Below, in pieces: positions 6,408-16,900 of a stretch of 64,000 nucleotides of DNA (positions within the stretch are counted from its first letter, which is position 1; each line of letters starts with the position of its first letter). Source of the stretch: Carboxylicivirga sp964602515 (GTDB lineage: Bacteria; Bacteroidota; Bacteroidia; Bacteroidales; Marinilabiliaceae). The DNA lies in NCBI GenBank assembly GCA_964602515.1, contig CAZRRJ010000007.1, positions 1 to 64,000 on the forward strand. Reading direction: 5' to 3'. The translations under genes and the position numbers were made by a program. Below the pieces are notes generated by a model. The model saw only the letters and a list, made by a program, of their open reading frames with translations, was not told the origin of the DNA and made no database searches.

Positions 6408-7550
6408 TTAACCAGCAATTTTTTGAGCCATAACAGCTTCTTTCCTGTATTGGGTTGGGGTTAGTCCTGTTTGCTTTTTAAAGGCCTTGTTAAAGGCCGA
6501 TTTTGAATTAAAGCCTACTGCATATAATATCTCCAGGACGGTTTGTTTGTTAGCGGTATTGGATAACATACGTTTGCTTTCTTCTATCCTGTATTCGCTG
6601 ATAAAGGTGAAGAAGTTTTTATTGAGCCGGCAGTTTATTATTTGCGATAACTGGTGTGGTGGTATATCCATTGCCCGACTGATATTTGTAATATTAATAT
6701 CCGGATCTAAATAGGGTTTCTGATTTTCGGTATAGTCCAGTAATTGTTTTAGCAACTCTTCTTTTTGCTTGTTATCCAGCGTGCTGTTACGGTATTTTAC
6801 CGTGGTATTTGCAGGCCCTGCCCCCCACTCTGCTGTTGGGTAATTAAGTCCCATAAAAAACATCAGGTTTACAAATATAAATATGGGGATGATATATAAA
6901 TATATGGGTATCGTTAGTTTAATTCCTGCCATGCTTAAACTGCCACTGGCAATGGCCATTGCCCATATAACAATAAGTCCTGATGTTATAACAAGCATCC
7001 AATTAAGCTGGTATTTATCAAAGGCTGCTGTTTGCGCTTTTATATGCTTATGGTACTTCTTCAGCTCTTTTATTAATAATGCGGCATAAATAATAAAGGA
7101 TAAGTATATTAAAAGGTTTACGAGGCTAAAGTGCCAGGTGTAGATTTGTCCTGATGTTATTAGCCCTGCTTTTTGCACGTTTGATTTTGAAAAGAATACA
7201 ATATACATATAGCCCATGTGCAATATAAAAGGTGCTGTATGGTAAAGATGCTTTTTCTCCAGCTTAAATGTTTGGGAGCTGAGGGCTTTAAAATAAAACA
7301 TCATAAGTGGCCCCAGTAGCAGGTCAAAAGAGTAGCCTGCGAAAAAGAAAGGGGTAGCATGTTCTGTGGCAAATGAAAAGTTATAATAGAAAAAGTCGGT
7401 CGTAAAACACAATGTTTTAGCCAATATAAACACAGCAAATATCCTGTTTGCCAACACACTACCTTTCTTACTCACCATTGATACAGCAACAATAAGTAAC
7501 ATGTTAAAAAAGATAATTACAAAGAGGCTGTTGGTGAAGGTTAGCTGCAT
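6408..7550 (-). CDS. Membrane-anchored AraC-family regulator
   Basis: A 380-residue protein with about seven hydrophobic segments in residues 5-235 and an AraC-type double HTH at about residues 275-372 (INISRAMDIPPHQLSQIINC, FFTFISEYRIEESKRML, VLEILYAVGFNSKSAFNKAF, TGLTPTQYRKEA). This membrane-sensor plus AraC layout is common in Bacteroidota. The signal is unknown. The gene has its own strong promoter at 7578-7608 and lies 108 bases upstream of the esterase gene, its likeliest target. The 22-bp palindrome array at 7843-7929 lies upstream of its promoter. Confidence 0.85.
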   Translation of the reverse strand: MQLTFTNSLFVIIFFNMLLIVAVSMVSKKGSVLANRIFAVFILAKTLCFTTDFFYYNFSFATEHATPFFFAGYSFDLLLGPLMMFYFKALSSQTFKLEKKHLYHTAPFILHMGYMYIVFFSKSNVQKAGLITSGQIYTWHFSLVNLLIYLSFIIYAALLIKELKKYHKHIKAQTAAFDKYQLNWMLVITSGLIVIWAMAIASGSLSMAGIKLTIPIYLYIIPIFIFVNLMFFMGLNYPTAEWGAGPANTTVKYRNSTLDNKQKEELLKQLLDYTENQKPYLDPDINITNISRAMDIPPHQLSQIINCRLNKNFFTFISEYRIEESKRMLSNTANKQTVLEILYAVGFNSKSAFNKAFKKQTGLTPTQYRKEAVMAQKIAG

Positions 7551-7577
7551 TTTTATTGGTCAAATGAATATTTGCCC

Positions 7578-7608
7578 CAAAGATATAAACTCGGCTGTGA
7601 GCTACAAA
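7578..7608 (-). promoter_or_regulatory. Promoter of the AraC-type regulator gene
   Basis: TTTG (7605-7608), 19 bases, TATCTTTG (7578-7585) on the minus strand: an exact match to the Bacteroidota promoter. The start codon follows 27 bases beyond the -7 box. Confidence 0.85.
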
Positions 7609-7842
7609 AACCATAAAAAGTTAATTCAGTAGTTCCAATAAAAAACCAATAGCCGTGCTTTTCAGCCTCTTCAACAATGGGGAACAGGTATTACAAAGGA
7701 TATTTGAAAATGTTCTAAAAGTATAAGTCCCGGTGCTTAATCGAACCGAGGTTAATAAAACAAACAATAAACTGATCTGTCTTCATCGGGTTACTTTTTG
7801 CACAAAATAAGTGGTGTAAATACCCGTTACCACCTGTCCTAA

Positions 7843-7929
7843 AAAACGTGCTGACGTTTTACCAAAAACATGCTGATGTTTTTCTTAAAACATGCTGACG
7901 TTTTTTTAAAAACATGCCGACGTTTTTTT
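7843..7929. repeat. Four palindromes repeated with an exact 22-bp period
   Basis: Four units of the form AAACRTGCYGAYGTTT. The C of each left arm falls at 7847, 7869, 7891 and 7913, so the period is exactly 22 bp. Unit 1 is AAACGT/ACGTTT and unit 2 AAACAT/ATGTTT: both arms changed together, so the dyad is kept. Units 3 and 4 have one arm mismatch. Each is flanked by A and T runs. It lies between the AraC gene promoter and the end of the PUL. Two-turn spacing suits a row of dimer binding sites on one DNA face; weak tandem hairpins are the alternative. Confidence 0.75.
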
Positions 7930-7980
7930 AAAAAAAACTCAGATTAAGATAAAGAACTGATTTACAAGGAACAGACCCGA

Positions 7981-8000
7981 CCCCGATAACTACCGGGGGG
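7981..8000. repeat. G/C palindrome, copy 1
   Basis: CCCCGATAACTACCGGGG with extra G. A related palindrome with TATCGGGG lies at 13557-13576 inside the PUL. They look like a second dispersed intergenic family, different from the REP-like pair near the window start. Confidence 0.5.
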
Positions 8001-8074
8001 GGAGGAATAATATACTATTGCGATAATATTTGACACAACAAATCAGTTTGTTATTCAAAGTTTGTGCGCTTCAT

Positions 8075-8114
8075 AAAAAAGAGGCCACCTCAAATGAGAC
8101 AGCCTCTTATTTTT
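8075..8114 (-). terminator. Terminator of the PUL operon
   Basis: AAGAGGC/GCCTCTT outer stem with an inner CTCA/TGAG stem, and T runs on both sides. It lies about 50 bases beyond the susD stop and is followed by T residues on the minus strand. Confidence 0.8.
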
Positions 8115-8165
8115 ATGATCTTAATTTGACAATTTAAGATCGCTCAGTATTGTTACCGTTAATGA

Positions 8166-9608
8166 TTAAAAGCCTGGTGTTGGCTCAATCATTGGGTTAC
8201 GCTGCACTTCTTCAAGTGGAATAGGGAAATACTTATGCTTTGGTTCAAAGTTATTAGCATAAGGCTGCCCTGCTTCGCTTAACTGCTCTTTGGCAATATC
8301 CCAACGCACGATGTCATAGTAACGCGAACCCTCTCCTACTAACTCAATCATACGCTGTTTTCTTATCTCATCACGTAAAGCATCACCCGATAAATTAACT
8401 TCGGCAAGTCCTGCCCTTTTGCGAATAGCATTTACATTTTCCAGTGCTTTTGCTGTATTTCCTAATGCCTGGTAGGCTTCGGCCTGCATTAATATTACAT
8501 CGGCATATCGCATAAGTATAAGGTCTGCAACACTACGGTTGGATGAGATTGCATTTAAGGATTCGACATATTTAATGCTCATTTTAAAATCTGGGTTATC
8601 AAACTTGATCACTTCTCCATCAAACGTTTCTCCATCTAGCAGTACCGATGCTTCTTTACGAATATCGTTTGCCTCCAGCTGGCTCATAAAATAATCGGAA
8701 ATACTTGCCATGTTCCATCCTCCATTAAGATCAGCCGGTGACATGGCAACACCCAACTGGTGATATAATGACAGGTTATCCATTTGATCAGCTGTATATC
8801 CACGGGCAAGTAATACTTCACTACTCTGCTCATTGGTTCCATCAAACATACTGCGGTATGCATCAGCACTAACAAGGCTTGGTCCACTTATTTTTGCAAG
8901 TGCATCAATGGCCTCCTGGTTTTGTCCGTTAAACAAATAAGCTTTACCTAAAAAGGCATTGGCTGCATGGCTGGTTGCTCGTCCGTAGTTATCAGCATCC
9001 CATGAAGCAGGCAAATGTTTTGCTGAAAAAAGCAAATCTTCTTCAATTTGCTTATACACCACTTCTTTTGTGGATACAGGCAATTGCAGCTCTTCTGTTG
9101 AAACAGCAACGCTTTTTGGTAAAATAATTGTATGAAAATTCATTTGCAGGTTTAAAAAGTAGAAGCCTCTTAAAAACCTTGCTTCAGCCACCAATAGATT
9201 TTTCTCTGCCTGCGAGACCATATCCATTTTGGGCACATTTTCAATAATATCATTGGCCAGCTTTACTCCTTTGTACCAGTTTGTCCACATATAACTGGGC
9301 ACACCTTCGGCTGCCGTATTATTAAAGCCTACAATTCGTGCCAGGTAAGACCAAGCAGTTGTTCCTTCTTCAGGAAACATATCGTCGGCCCTAAAATTCT
9401 GTGGCAGGTAATAAAACTCATGGTATCGCCACCCTGTTGAGGCCATATATGCATAGGCCGATGCTAAATACTTTTCAACAGCTTCATGACTTATCCACAC
9501 CTGTTCTGTGGTTGGTTTATCAGGTGATTCCTGTGTCAGGTAATCATCGCATGATATAAATAGCATTGATGACAGTAACACTGCGATATATAATGAAATA
9601 TTTTTCAT
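8166..9608 (-). CDS. SusD/RagB-family glycan-binding lipoprotein
   Basis: 480 residues with a lipoprotein signal (MKNISLYIAVLLSSMLFISC; lipid on Cys20). It shows the SusD pattern: N-terminal YLTQESPDKPTTEQVW, the TPR-like middle (VAEARFLRGFYFLNL), and the C-terminal IRKQRMIELVGEGSRYYDIVRW and HKYFPIPLEEVQRNP. SusD proteins sit on the cell surface as the lid of the SusC channel and bind the glycan. The gene is 27 bases after susC and is the last gene before the terminator. With a beta-galactosidase and a GH63-type enzyme nearby, the glycan probably carries beta-galactose and glucose residues; this is inference. Confidence 0.95.
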   Translation of the reverse strand: MKNISLYIAVLLSSMLFISCDDYLTQESPDKPTTEQVWISHEAVEKYLASAYAYMASTGWRYHEFYYLPQNFRADDMFPEEGTTAWSYLARIVGFNNTAAEGVPSYMWTNWYKGVKLANDIIENVPKMDMVSQAEKNLLVAEARFLRGFYFLNLQMNFHTIILPKSVAVSTEELQLPVSTKEVVYKQIEEDLLFSAKHLPASWDADNYGRATSHAANAFLGKAYLFNGQNQEAIDALAKISGPSLVSADAYRSMFDGTNEQSSEVLLARGYTADQMDNLSLYHQLGVAMSPADLNGGWNMASISDYFMSQLEANDIRKEASVLLDGETFDGEVIKFDNPDFKMSIKYVESLNAISSNRSVADLILMRYADVILMQAEAYQALGNTAKALENVNAIRKRAGLAEVNLSGDALRDEIRKQRMIELVGEGSRYYDIVRWDIAKEQLSEAGQPYANNFEPKHKYFPIPLEEVQRNPMIEPTPGF

Positions 9609-9635
9609 AATTCTAAATTTTACTTTAATGGTTGA

Positions 9636-12600
9636 TTAAAATGTTAACTGAAGACCAGCTGTAAAGGTTTTATACATGGGATACCTGTCATAAGCAACAC
9701 CTTGTGTAAGGGCGTTAATGGGTATCACTTCCGGATCGTAACCAGTATAATCGGTAATGGTAAACAAATTGTCTGCATTAACATATATACGTAGTTTTTC
9801 AACCTTTAACCTATTGAGCAAGATTTGAGGCAGGGTATAACCCAACTGTATATTTTTAAGGCGAAAGTAAGAACCTTTCTCCAAATAACGGTCAGACATC
9901 CTGTAATTATTGTTGTTATCAACAATAATGTTACGAGGCACATCCGTATTTGTATTGGTTGGTGTCCAGGCATTACTTAGTTTGTTAGATATGTTATAAC
10001 CAGAGTTAGCTGCTTCCAGTTCGTAACGGCTAACGTTCAGAATTTCGTTGCCTGCTACCCCTTGGAAGAACATAGAAAGGTCAAAAGCTTTATAGGTCAG
10101 GCCAATATTTAAGCCATACTCAAGGTTTGGCAAAGGCGAGCCCACTTCTGTAACATCATTTGAATCAATAACACCATCGCCATTAACATCAACATAGATA
10201 ACATCACCGGGAGCAGCATTGGGCTGTATCCTGTTGCCTTTAGAGTCGGTATAGTTATTTATCTGCTCCTGTGAATGAAATATACCATTGGTTTTAAACA
10301 TATTAAAATAAGAAGCGGCTTTGCCAACAGATGAAGAGGTGTAAGATCCTGACCACGCAATTTCATCACCTGGCAGCATGCCTTCTTTACCACCTAAGGA
10401 TACAACTTCATTTTTAATTGTAGTGAAGTTACCTTTGAAGTCGTATTTTAAATCACCAACACTACCGCGGTAGCCTAATTCAAGTTCAAATCCTTTGTTC
10501 GAGATCGTCCCCAGGTTAACGATAGGTGCATTTACACCACTTGATGCTGGTGTATTAGGCTCCTTAAGCAAGAGTGATTCAGAATCATTTTGGTAATAGT
10601 TAACGGTACCATAGACTTTATGCTTGAACAAAGCAAAGTCAAGGCCAATATTTAAAGTTTTTGATTCTTCCCAGGCCAGTTGACTATTGGCTAATTCAAA
10701 TGACCCAATGCCACCTGTTGCTTTATTGTTAAATACATACCATCTATCACCTTTTACCAATGCCTGTCTCGAATAGGCCTCAAGTGTTGTTTCACGTCCA
10801 AGAATACCATAAGATGCACGTAGCTTTAATTCAGAGAATATATCGGTATAATCTTCGAAGAAGGCTTCATTATGAATTTTCCATGCTGCTGAAACAGACG
10901 GGAAGATTCCCCAACGGTTATCCTTACCAAATTTTGATGAACCATCGGTACGTACAGTACCCTGGATAAGGAAACGATCATCGTAACTATAGTTTAAGCG
11001 TGCCATATAACTAAAGCGCGTTATCTCTTTAAATCCGCCTTTACCAATAAACTGACCCGATGCCATACCATCAAAAGATGGTTCTAGGCCACCAAAGTCA
11101 GGAAACATTGCTCCACCGCTTGCTTCTGTTTCAATTTTCTGATATTTATATTGGTAGCCAACGATACCAGCCATCAGGGTAAAATTATGCTTTTCAATAG
11201 ATTTCATGTAATTGATAGTCATATCGTAATTCAGATCTGATTGCTCAGCACGTTGCTCGCTCAGGTAAGGTTCTTGTGCCCTTGTATCAGAGGCCAAAAC
11301 ATAGGCAGGGTATGACGACCTAGTTTTATAAAAGTTTTTGATGTAACTCATATTGGCTGCTGCAAACAAATTACCCGTTATTTGATAATTTAAGCCCAGG
11401 TTGGCCTGTAACTGATCCTTGGTGGTTTGCGAATCGCGCAGCACCGACTGCCCTACAGGGTTGGCACTACTACGGATACCGTATTCGTTAAGATAACCAT
11501 AACCTGACTCTTTGGTATCGTCGTAAACCGATACCAGCGGAAGTGCTTTTGGCATGTTCCACATGCTCATCCTGTTGTTATCGGTAACGGTATGCGTGTA
11601 CATCACATTGGGCATAACCTTTAAGTTCCCTTTTTCAAAGGTTGATTTGTAGCGGAAATTATATCGTTCTGTGCCTGTATTAATAACAATACCTTCCTGA
11701 TTGAAGTAGTTGGTTGAGAAGTTATAACTTGAAGACTCTCCACCTCCACGTATGCCCAATGAATAGTTTTGGATTATACCGGTCTGAAGTGTTTCGTCCT
11801 GCCAATCGGTATCTGCATAATTGCTTAAATTAAAACTAGGGTCTGTTAAATAAGCTGGCTTTTGTGCTGCGGTTAAAGAACCGTCGTTAACAGAGTTATT
11901 ATAGGCCTGCTCCATTATGCTGTACCACTCAGAAGCATTGGCCATAGGTAAGGTATTTGAAGCACTCTGTACGCCTGTGTACATACTAAAATCAATTTTA
12001 GCTTCTTCATTTTTTTTACCTGATTTTGTGCTAACCAATATTACGCCATTTGCGGCTAACGAACCATAAATAGCTGCTGCTGCACCATCTTTTAATATTT
12101 CAAATGATGCAATGTCATCAGGGTTTATCATCGACAGATCACCACCTGGTATTCCATCGATTACATACAAAGGCTGTACATCACCAAAAGAAGACATTCC
12201 CCTGATTTTAATATAAGGAGCTGAACCCGGAGAACCACCATTAATAACAGTTACACCAGATGAGCGACCTTGTATCATTTGTGCCGGCGATGCTGCTGCA
12301 ATTTTATTGGCATCGTCTGCCTTAATGGTTGAAACAGCACTTGACAGGTCGCTCTTTTTTTGCACTCCGTAGCCCACAACAACAACCTCGTCTAACTGCT
12401 CATTGTCAAGCTGTAGCTGAACGTTATATGTAGCTGTAGCTGCTGTAACGGTTACTTCCTGCGATTCATAACCAATAAAACGGAACTCTAAAATATTGTT
12501 ATTCATTACTTCCAGTGAGAACTTACCGTCTAAGTCGGTTACTGTCCCAATTGTTGTTCCTTTTATAACAACATTAACACCAGGTGTTCCAAAGCCTGTT

Positions 12601-12731
12601 TCATCAATAACAGTACCTGATACAGTACGCTTCTCCTGCGCAGAAGAGAATAATGTTGAGCACATTAGCAGTGCTATCAGAGTAAGACTTTTGAAGCCAT
12701 AACCCTTCATCCTGATTATTAACTTTTTCAT
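9636..12731 (-). CDS. SusC/RagA-family TonB-dependent outer-membrane transporter
   Basis: 1031 residues, the usual SusC size. After a signal peptide (residues about 1-31, ending FSSAQ) comes a carboxypeptidase-D-like domain (RTVSGTVIDETGFGTPGVNV), then a TonB-box-like DEVVVVGYG at about residue 115 and the plug domain (IQGRSSGVTVINGGSPG, IKIRGMSSFG, PLYVIDGIPGG, DGAAAAIYGSLAANGVILV). The rest is a 22-strand barrel ending with aromatic residues (GLQLTF). It imports oligosaccharides captured by the SusD partner. It starts 161 bases after the LysO-type pair, so it may have its own promoter as well as read-through from the GH genes. Confidence 0.95.
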   Translation of the reverse strand: MKKLIIRMKGYGFKSLTLIALLMCSTLFSSAQEKRTVSGTVIDETGFGTPGVNVVIKGTTIGTVTDLDGKFSLEVMNNNILEFRFIGYESQEVTVTAATATYNVQLQLDNEQLDEVVVVGYGVQKKSDLSSAVSTIKADDANKIAAASPAQMIQGRSSGVTVINGGSPGSAPYIKIRGMSSFGDVQPLYVIDGIPGGDLSMINPDDIASFEILKDGAAAAIYGSLAANGVILVSTKSGKKNEEAKIDFSMYTGVQSASNTLPMANASEWYSIMEQAYNNSVNDGSLTAAQKPAYLTDPSFNLSNYADTDWQDETLQTGIIQNYSLGIRGGGESSSYNFSTNYFNQEGIVINTGTERYNFRYKSTFEKGNLKVMPNVMYTHTVTDNNRMSMWNMPKALPLVSVYDDTKESGYGYLNEYGIRSSANPVGQSVLRDSQTTKDQLQANLGLNYQITGNLFAAANMSYIKNFYKTRSSYPAYVLASDTRAQEPYLSEQRAEQSDLNYDMTINYMKSIEKHNFTLMAGIVGYQYKYQKIETEASGGAMFPDFGGLEPSFDGMASGQFIGKGGFKEITRFSYMARLNYSYDDRFLIQGTVRTDGSSKFGKDNRWGIFPSVSAAWKIHNEAFFEDYTDIFSELKLRASYGILGRETTLEAYSRQALVKGDRWYVFNNKATGGIGSFELANSQLAWEESKTLNIGLDFALFKHKVYGTVNYYQNDSESLLLKEPNTPASSGVNAPIVNLGTISNKGFELELGYRGSVGDLKYDFKGNFTTIKNEVVSLGGKEGMLPGDEIAWSGSYTSSSVGKAASYFNMFKTNGIFHSQEQINNYTDSKGNRIQPNAAPGDVIYVDVNGDGVIDSNDVTEVGSPLPNLEYGLNIGLTYKAFDLSMFFQGVAGNEILNVSRYELEAANSGYNISNKLSNAWTPTNTNTDVPRNIIVDNNNNYRMSDRYLEKGSYFRLKNIQLGYTLPQILLNRLKVEKLRIYVNADNLFTITDYTGYDPEVIPINALTQGVAYDRYPMYKTFTAGLQLTF

Positions 12732-12891
12732 TTTGAAATTTTAAAGTGTAAAAAATGGATTTAGTAATCAAAGCGCCCGCATGTATAATATTAAAATACA
12801 ATTACGAGGCCTTCGATCTTCTTCATTATTAGGTTTAAAAATCTGGTTAATTTGAATCCTGATTTTCTTTAAACTTGTTATTTGCCGGTAT

Positions 12892-13485
12892 CTAAAGAAT
12901 TAATGGAATTAACAGGGGTACAAGAATGGTTAGAACTATACCACTAAACAATGCGATTAAAGCATATTCTTTACCTGAAAATTTTGTGATTACAGGTAAG
13001 GTGGTATCCATTGATGTAGCACCTGCGCTTGCAATTGGTGACATTTTGCCGAATGCCTTTACTAATACAGGAGCCATCACCAGGGAAAATAGTTCGCGCG
13101 ATATATTAGAGAGTAATGCAATAACTCCCAATACTGAATCGTAGGTGCTTGATATTATTATACTGGATAAACTATAATAGCCAAAACCTGCGCCTACAGC
13201 CATGCCTTCGGTGAATGACTCAGAAATAAGCCTGTATGCAAGCCCAGAACCAACAATACTACCAATACCTATAGATACAGGAACCAACAACAGACCAAGA
13301 TTTACTTTTTTAAGGATATTTATGGATGATTCATCCATCCCTAAACTTACACCTACCAAAGTCATAAGTCCGTAAAGGGCATAGGTACTTAAATCATTTT
13401 CTATTAAATAATCGGGTATCAGATTATAAATGGATAAGATACATCCTACAATAAAAAATAAAAGTGTAATCACTGTTCCTTTCAT
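12892..13485 (-). CDS. LysO-type exporter, C-terminal subunit (DUF340)
   Basis: The start at 13485 (MKGTVITLLFFIVGCILS) is preferred to one 16 codons upstream. The 197-residue protein has about six membrane segments and the LysO features LMTLVGVSLGMDES, GSGLAYRLISESF, GAGFGYYSLSSI, ISRELFSLVMAPVL and SPIASAGATSMDTTLPVI. E. coli LysO (YbjE), a lysine exporter of about 300 residues, has this as its C-terminal two thirds. Here the N-terminal part is a separate gene at 13636-13902, a split also common in Bacteroidota. Its place inside a glycan operon is odd. Transport of lysine is known for the family, not shown here. Confidence 0.8.
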   Translation of the reverse strand: MKGTVITLLFFIVGCILSIYNLIPDYLIENDLSTYALYGLMTLVGVSLGMDESSINILKKVNLGLLLVPVSIGIGSIVGSGLAYRLISESFTEGMAVGAGFGYYSLSSIIISSTYDSVLGVIALLSNISRELFSLVMAPVLVKAFGKMSPIASAGATSMDTTLPVITKFSGKEYALIALFSGIVLTILVPLLIPLIL

Positions 13486-13501
13486 CTGTTTAAAATTTAG
13501 A

Positions 13502-13596
13502 ATCAAGACATAAGTGTCAAGATACAAGACCACATATTTTAATTCCCCCCCGGTAACCCTGATAACTATCGGGGGGCTATCGGGGGCTACCAGGGC
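13502..13596. repeat. Intergenic repeat pair: TATCAAGA-type and G/C palindrome
   Basis: First a stretch with repeated CAAGA words (13502-13530) like that at 25756-25827. Then CCCTGATAACTATCGGGG (13557-13576), a palindrome related to 7981-8000, enclosed in a wider imperfect inverted repeat (CCCGGTAACC and GGCTACCAGGG) between 13544 and 13596. It separates the two LysO-type genes. Confidence 0.5.
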
Positions 13597-13635
13597 AGAA
13601 CACCTGTGTGTCAGGTTTTCTTTTTTATAAGAAGT

Positions 13636-13902
13636 TCATCGCCTAAAAAATTTAAGGTAAACTAAGTATGAGCAGGCAATACTACCTGCAATCCCTCCAA
13701 CTGTTATAACCAGGGCTTTACTACCAATAACATGAATATTATTAATCACCTGCTCGTTAGTACCAATTGAAATCCCTAACAGCAACAGTAATACCCAAAT
13801 CATTACTGTGATGCTTTGTTCGACAATATCACGCATCTTTTTTTTCTGTCGTAAAAGAAATCCAATTAAGATACCACCTCCCAAAAACAATAAGGTTTCC
13901 AT
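13636..13902 (-). CDS. LysO-type exporter, N-terminal subunit
   Basis: 88 residues with three hydrophobic segments: METLLFLGGGILIGFLLRQK, VMIWVLLLLLGISIGTN and ALVITVGGIAGSIACSYLVY. This is the N-terminal domain of LysO/DUF340 transporters as a stand-alone gene. It begins 14 bases after the beta-galactosidase stop, so it is clearly in that operon, and is followed by the C-terminal subunit gene after a repeat-filled gap of about 150 bases. Confidence 0.75.
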   Translation of the reverse strand: METLLFLGGGILIGFLLRQKKKMRDIVEQSITVMIWVLLLLLGISIGTNEQVINNIHVIGSKALVITVGGIAGSIACSYLVYLKFFRR

Positions 13903-13916
13903 TAACTTTTATATTA

Positions 13917-16900
13917 TCAATTATAAGTGTAATCTATTTTTTGCTTCATTTCTCCTGTTGATTTAACAGGGCTGAGCTTAAAACCAAATGAGTAGTTGCC
14001 GGCAGGCACGCGATACTGTGCGTGTGCCTGTGCACGCCATCCCCAGGTTGTATCACCACCCACTCCCATATGTTTATGGTCGAGACAAACCGATACCCGT
14101 TCACCCGGTGTTAAGTCACTTCCGTGTGCCATTTCTTTTTGACCCTTGTGCTCCAACTGCTTAAAATCAAACTGCTGCGCATTAAAGGCCAAGGGTTGAT
14201 CTGCAACGATTAGTATACCACTACCCGCATCATTTGTTAAGCTTAACCATGAACAATCTTCTTTTAAGCCTGTTTCCTGCGGACGCACATACGGGTAATA
14301 CTGATCCCATACTTTGCCATTGTACTTGCCAAATTTCATTCCCGATTTACGGTCGCTATAACTTTCAAGTGGTCCACGACCATACCATTCCAGGTTATCG
14401 TATTCAGATGACATTTTAAATGTTAATCCCACACGTGGTAATTCCGGTAATTCAACATCAATAGTGTAATTGGCTTCTACCTGAATATCCCCGCTTTCAA
14501 ATACCTGGTAAGTAGTTGTTACCGATGAATTGGCCTGGCTTAAGGCCTGCTGTACAATAATCTCAACCCTGTCTGCCATTTTCTTCACCTTAACATCTTT
14601 CGCCTCCCAGCTTACATTGCGCCATGATGCCAGCTTAAGGTTCATTCCCCATGCTAAATCATTTTCTGTTGGGGCTCTCCAGAAGTTAGGCTGAAGCGGA
14701 GCTTCCAGCATTGGTTTACCATCAACTTCCCACGATGTTAGTTCACCGGAGTGTTTGCTAAAGATCAGCTTTGTTTGTTTGTTCGTGATAGTAATCTTAT
14801 CGGCTTTTTCCTTTATCCTGTAACTTGTCTTTGTTGTTACTGCTGTATTTTTTTCAAAAGTTTTAATAACGAATTGATCCCATGCAATTTCATGGCCTGC
14901 TTTTACTAAAGCGCTTGCATTTTTCTGTGTTATTACCAGGGTAATAATGTATTCACCACCAACTTGCTCTTCAAACTTTGGGTAGTTAATAACAAAATCA
15001 ACAGTACCATTAGCTTCCACTTGTGGCATCTCTATCTCTTTGGAAAATACTTCATCTCCGTAGTAAGAGATTTGATACCTGAGCTCATAATTATCGCTGT
15101 TGATGTAGTTATGCCTGTTCAGTAATTTATATTGCCCTTTAGCAGCGTTTACTTCTTGTATTTTAAAAGGCTGGTAAACTTTCTTTACCTCCCATATATG
15201 TGGGTTTGGGTTACGGTCACTGGTCACTAAGCCATTGGCACAAAAAGACGAGTCATTACTAATACCAACATAGCCTAAATCGCCACCGTAAGCATAGTAT
15301 GATTTACCTTCATCATCTACCTTAGTAAACGTCTGGTCAGCCCAATCCCAGATGAAACCACCCTGCAGGCTGGGCTCACTATAAATTAAATCCCAATAGC
15401 CTTGCAAATTACCAACTGAATTACCCATTGCATGAGCATATTCGCATAATATATAGGGTTTGGTGTAGTCTCCTTTTATGTATTCACGCATCCAATCTAT
15501 AGTGGCATACATTGGTGCTGTAATATCGGTATGTTCGCGGGAGCGTGCCTGCTCATACTGCACCGGGCGAGAGGTATCTCTTGATTTAATCCATGCATAT
15601 GTTTTTTCAAAGTTGATGCCGTCACCAGCCTCATTACCCAATGACCAAACAATAATAGCAGGATGATTTTTGGTGCGTTCAAGCATACGCTGTGTACGGT
15701 TCATATGTGTGGCAAGCCATGCTGTATCCTTGGCTAGTGACTCCTCGCCATAGCCCATGCCATGAGATTCAATATTAGCTTCATCAACAACATATAAACC
15801 ATATTTATCACACAGTTCGTACCATTTTGCCATATTCGGATAGTGTGAAGCACGTACTGCATTAATATTATTCTCCTGCATTAAACGGATGTCTTTTATC
15901 ATTTCTTCTTCGCTAATGATATTGCCATTTATATGCGAATGTTCATGACGGTTGACACCTCTTAATGTTACAGGTACTCCATTAACCAATAACTGACGGT
16001 TTTTAATTTCTGATGTTCTGAAACCTATACTACGTACTGTAGATTCCAGTACATTGTTCTTAGCATCGTAAAGGGTAATACGCAGATCATACAGGTTTGG
16101 GGTTTCTGCTGTCCACTTTTTTACATTTCTTATAACCGATGGTAGTGCAATGTTTGTTACTTTTTGCTTGCCTTTAATGCTTTGTTTAGCTCCTGAAATT
16201 TGTGTTCCATTATCAAACAACTCAATTTCAAGGTTTAAGTTATTATTATTGACACGTGTAATGTCAATATCTATATTTAATGTACCGTCGGTATAGTTAT
16301 TATTCAGCCCTGCATGTACAAAGAAGTCGCGGATATGATTAGGTGTTCGGGCTACAAGGTAAACATCACGTTCCAGTCCACTCATCTTCCACATATCCTG
16401 ATCTTCAAGGTATGATCCGCTTGAAAAACGGTACAGTTCAACAGCTAAATCATTTTCTCCCTCTTGAAGGTATGGCGTTATATCAAATTCCATAGGCGTT
16501 TTTGAGCCTTCGCCATAACCAACCTTTTGGCCATTAACCCACAAATACATCGCCGAGTTAACAGCTCCAAAATGAATGATAACTTGTTGATTTTTCCATT
16601 GCGAAGGCACTTTAAACTTACGTTTATAAGAACCTACGGGATTATGATCGTGCGGTACAAATGGCGGGTTAGGCTCAAACGGATAAGGCACATCGGTATA
16701 AATAGGTGCTGAATAGCCTTGCAGTTCAATATTTGAAGGTACCTTAATTTCATCCCAATGGCTTACCTTATATTCTGGTTTGTAAAAGTTCTTTGGCCTT
16801 TTGGTAGGTGCTACTGACCAGTTAAACTTCCAAATGCCGTTTAAAGATTTATAGCGATCAGAATGTTGCCAATCTTTTGCCATGGCATCTTCACGGCTGT

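Noticed and set aside
7843..7929. CRISPR array
   Set aside because: Units follow each other with a 22-bp period, leaving no spacers of 25-40 bp, and no cas gene is present.
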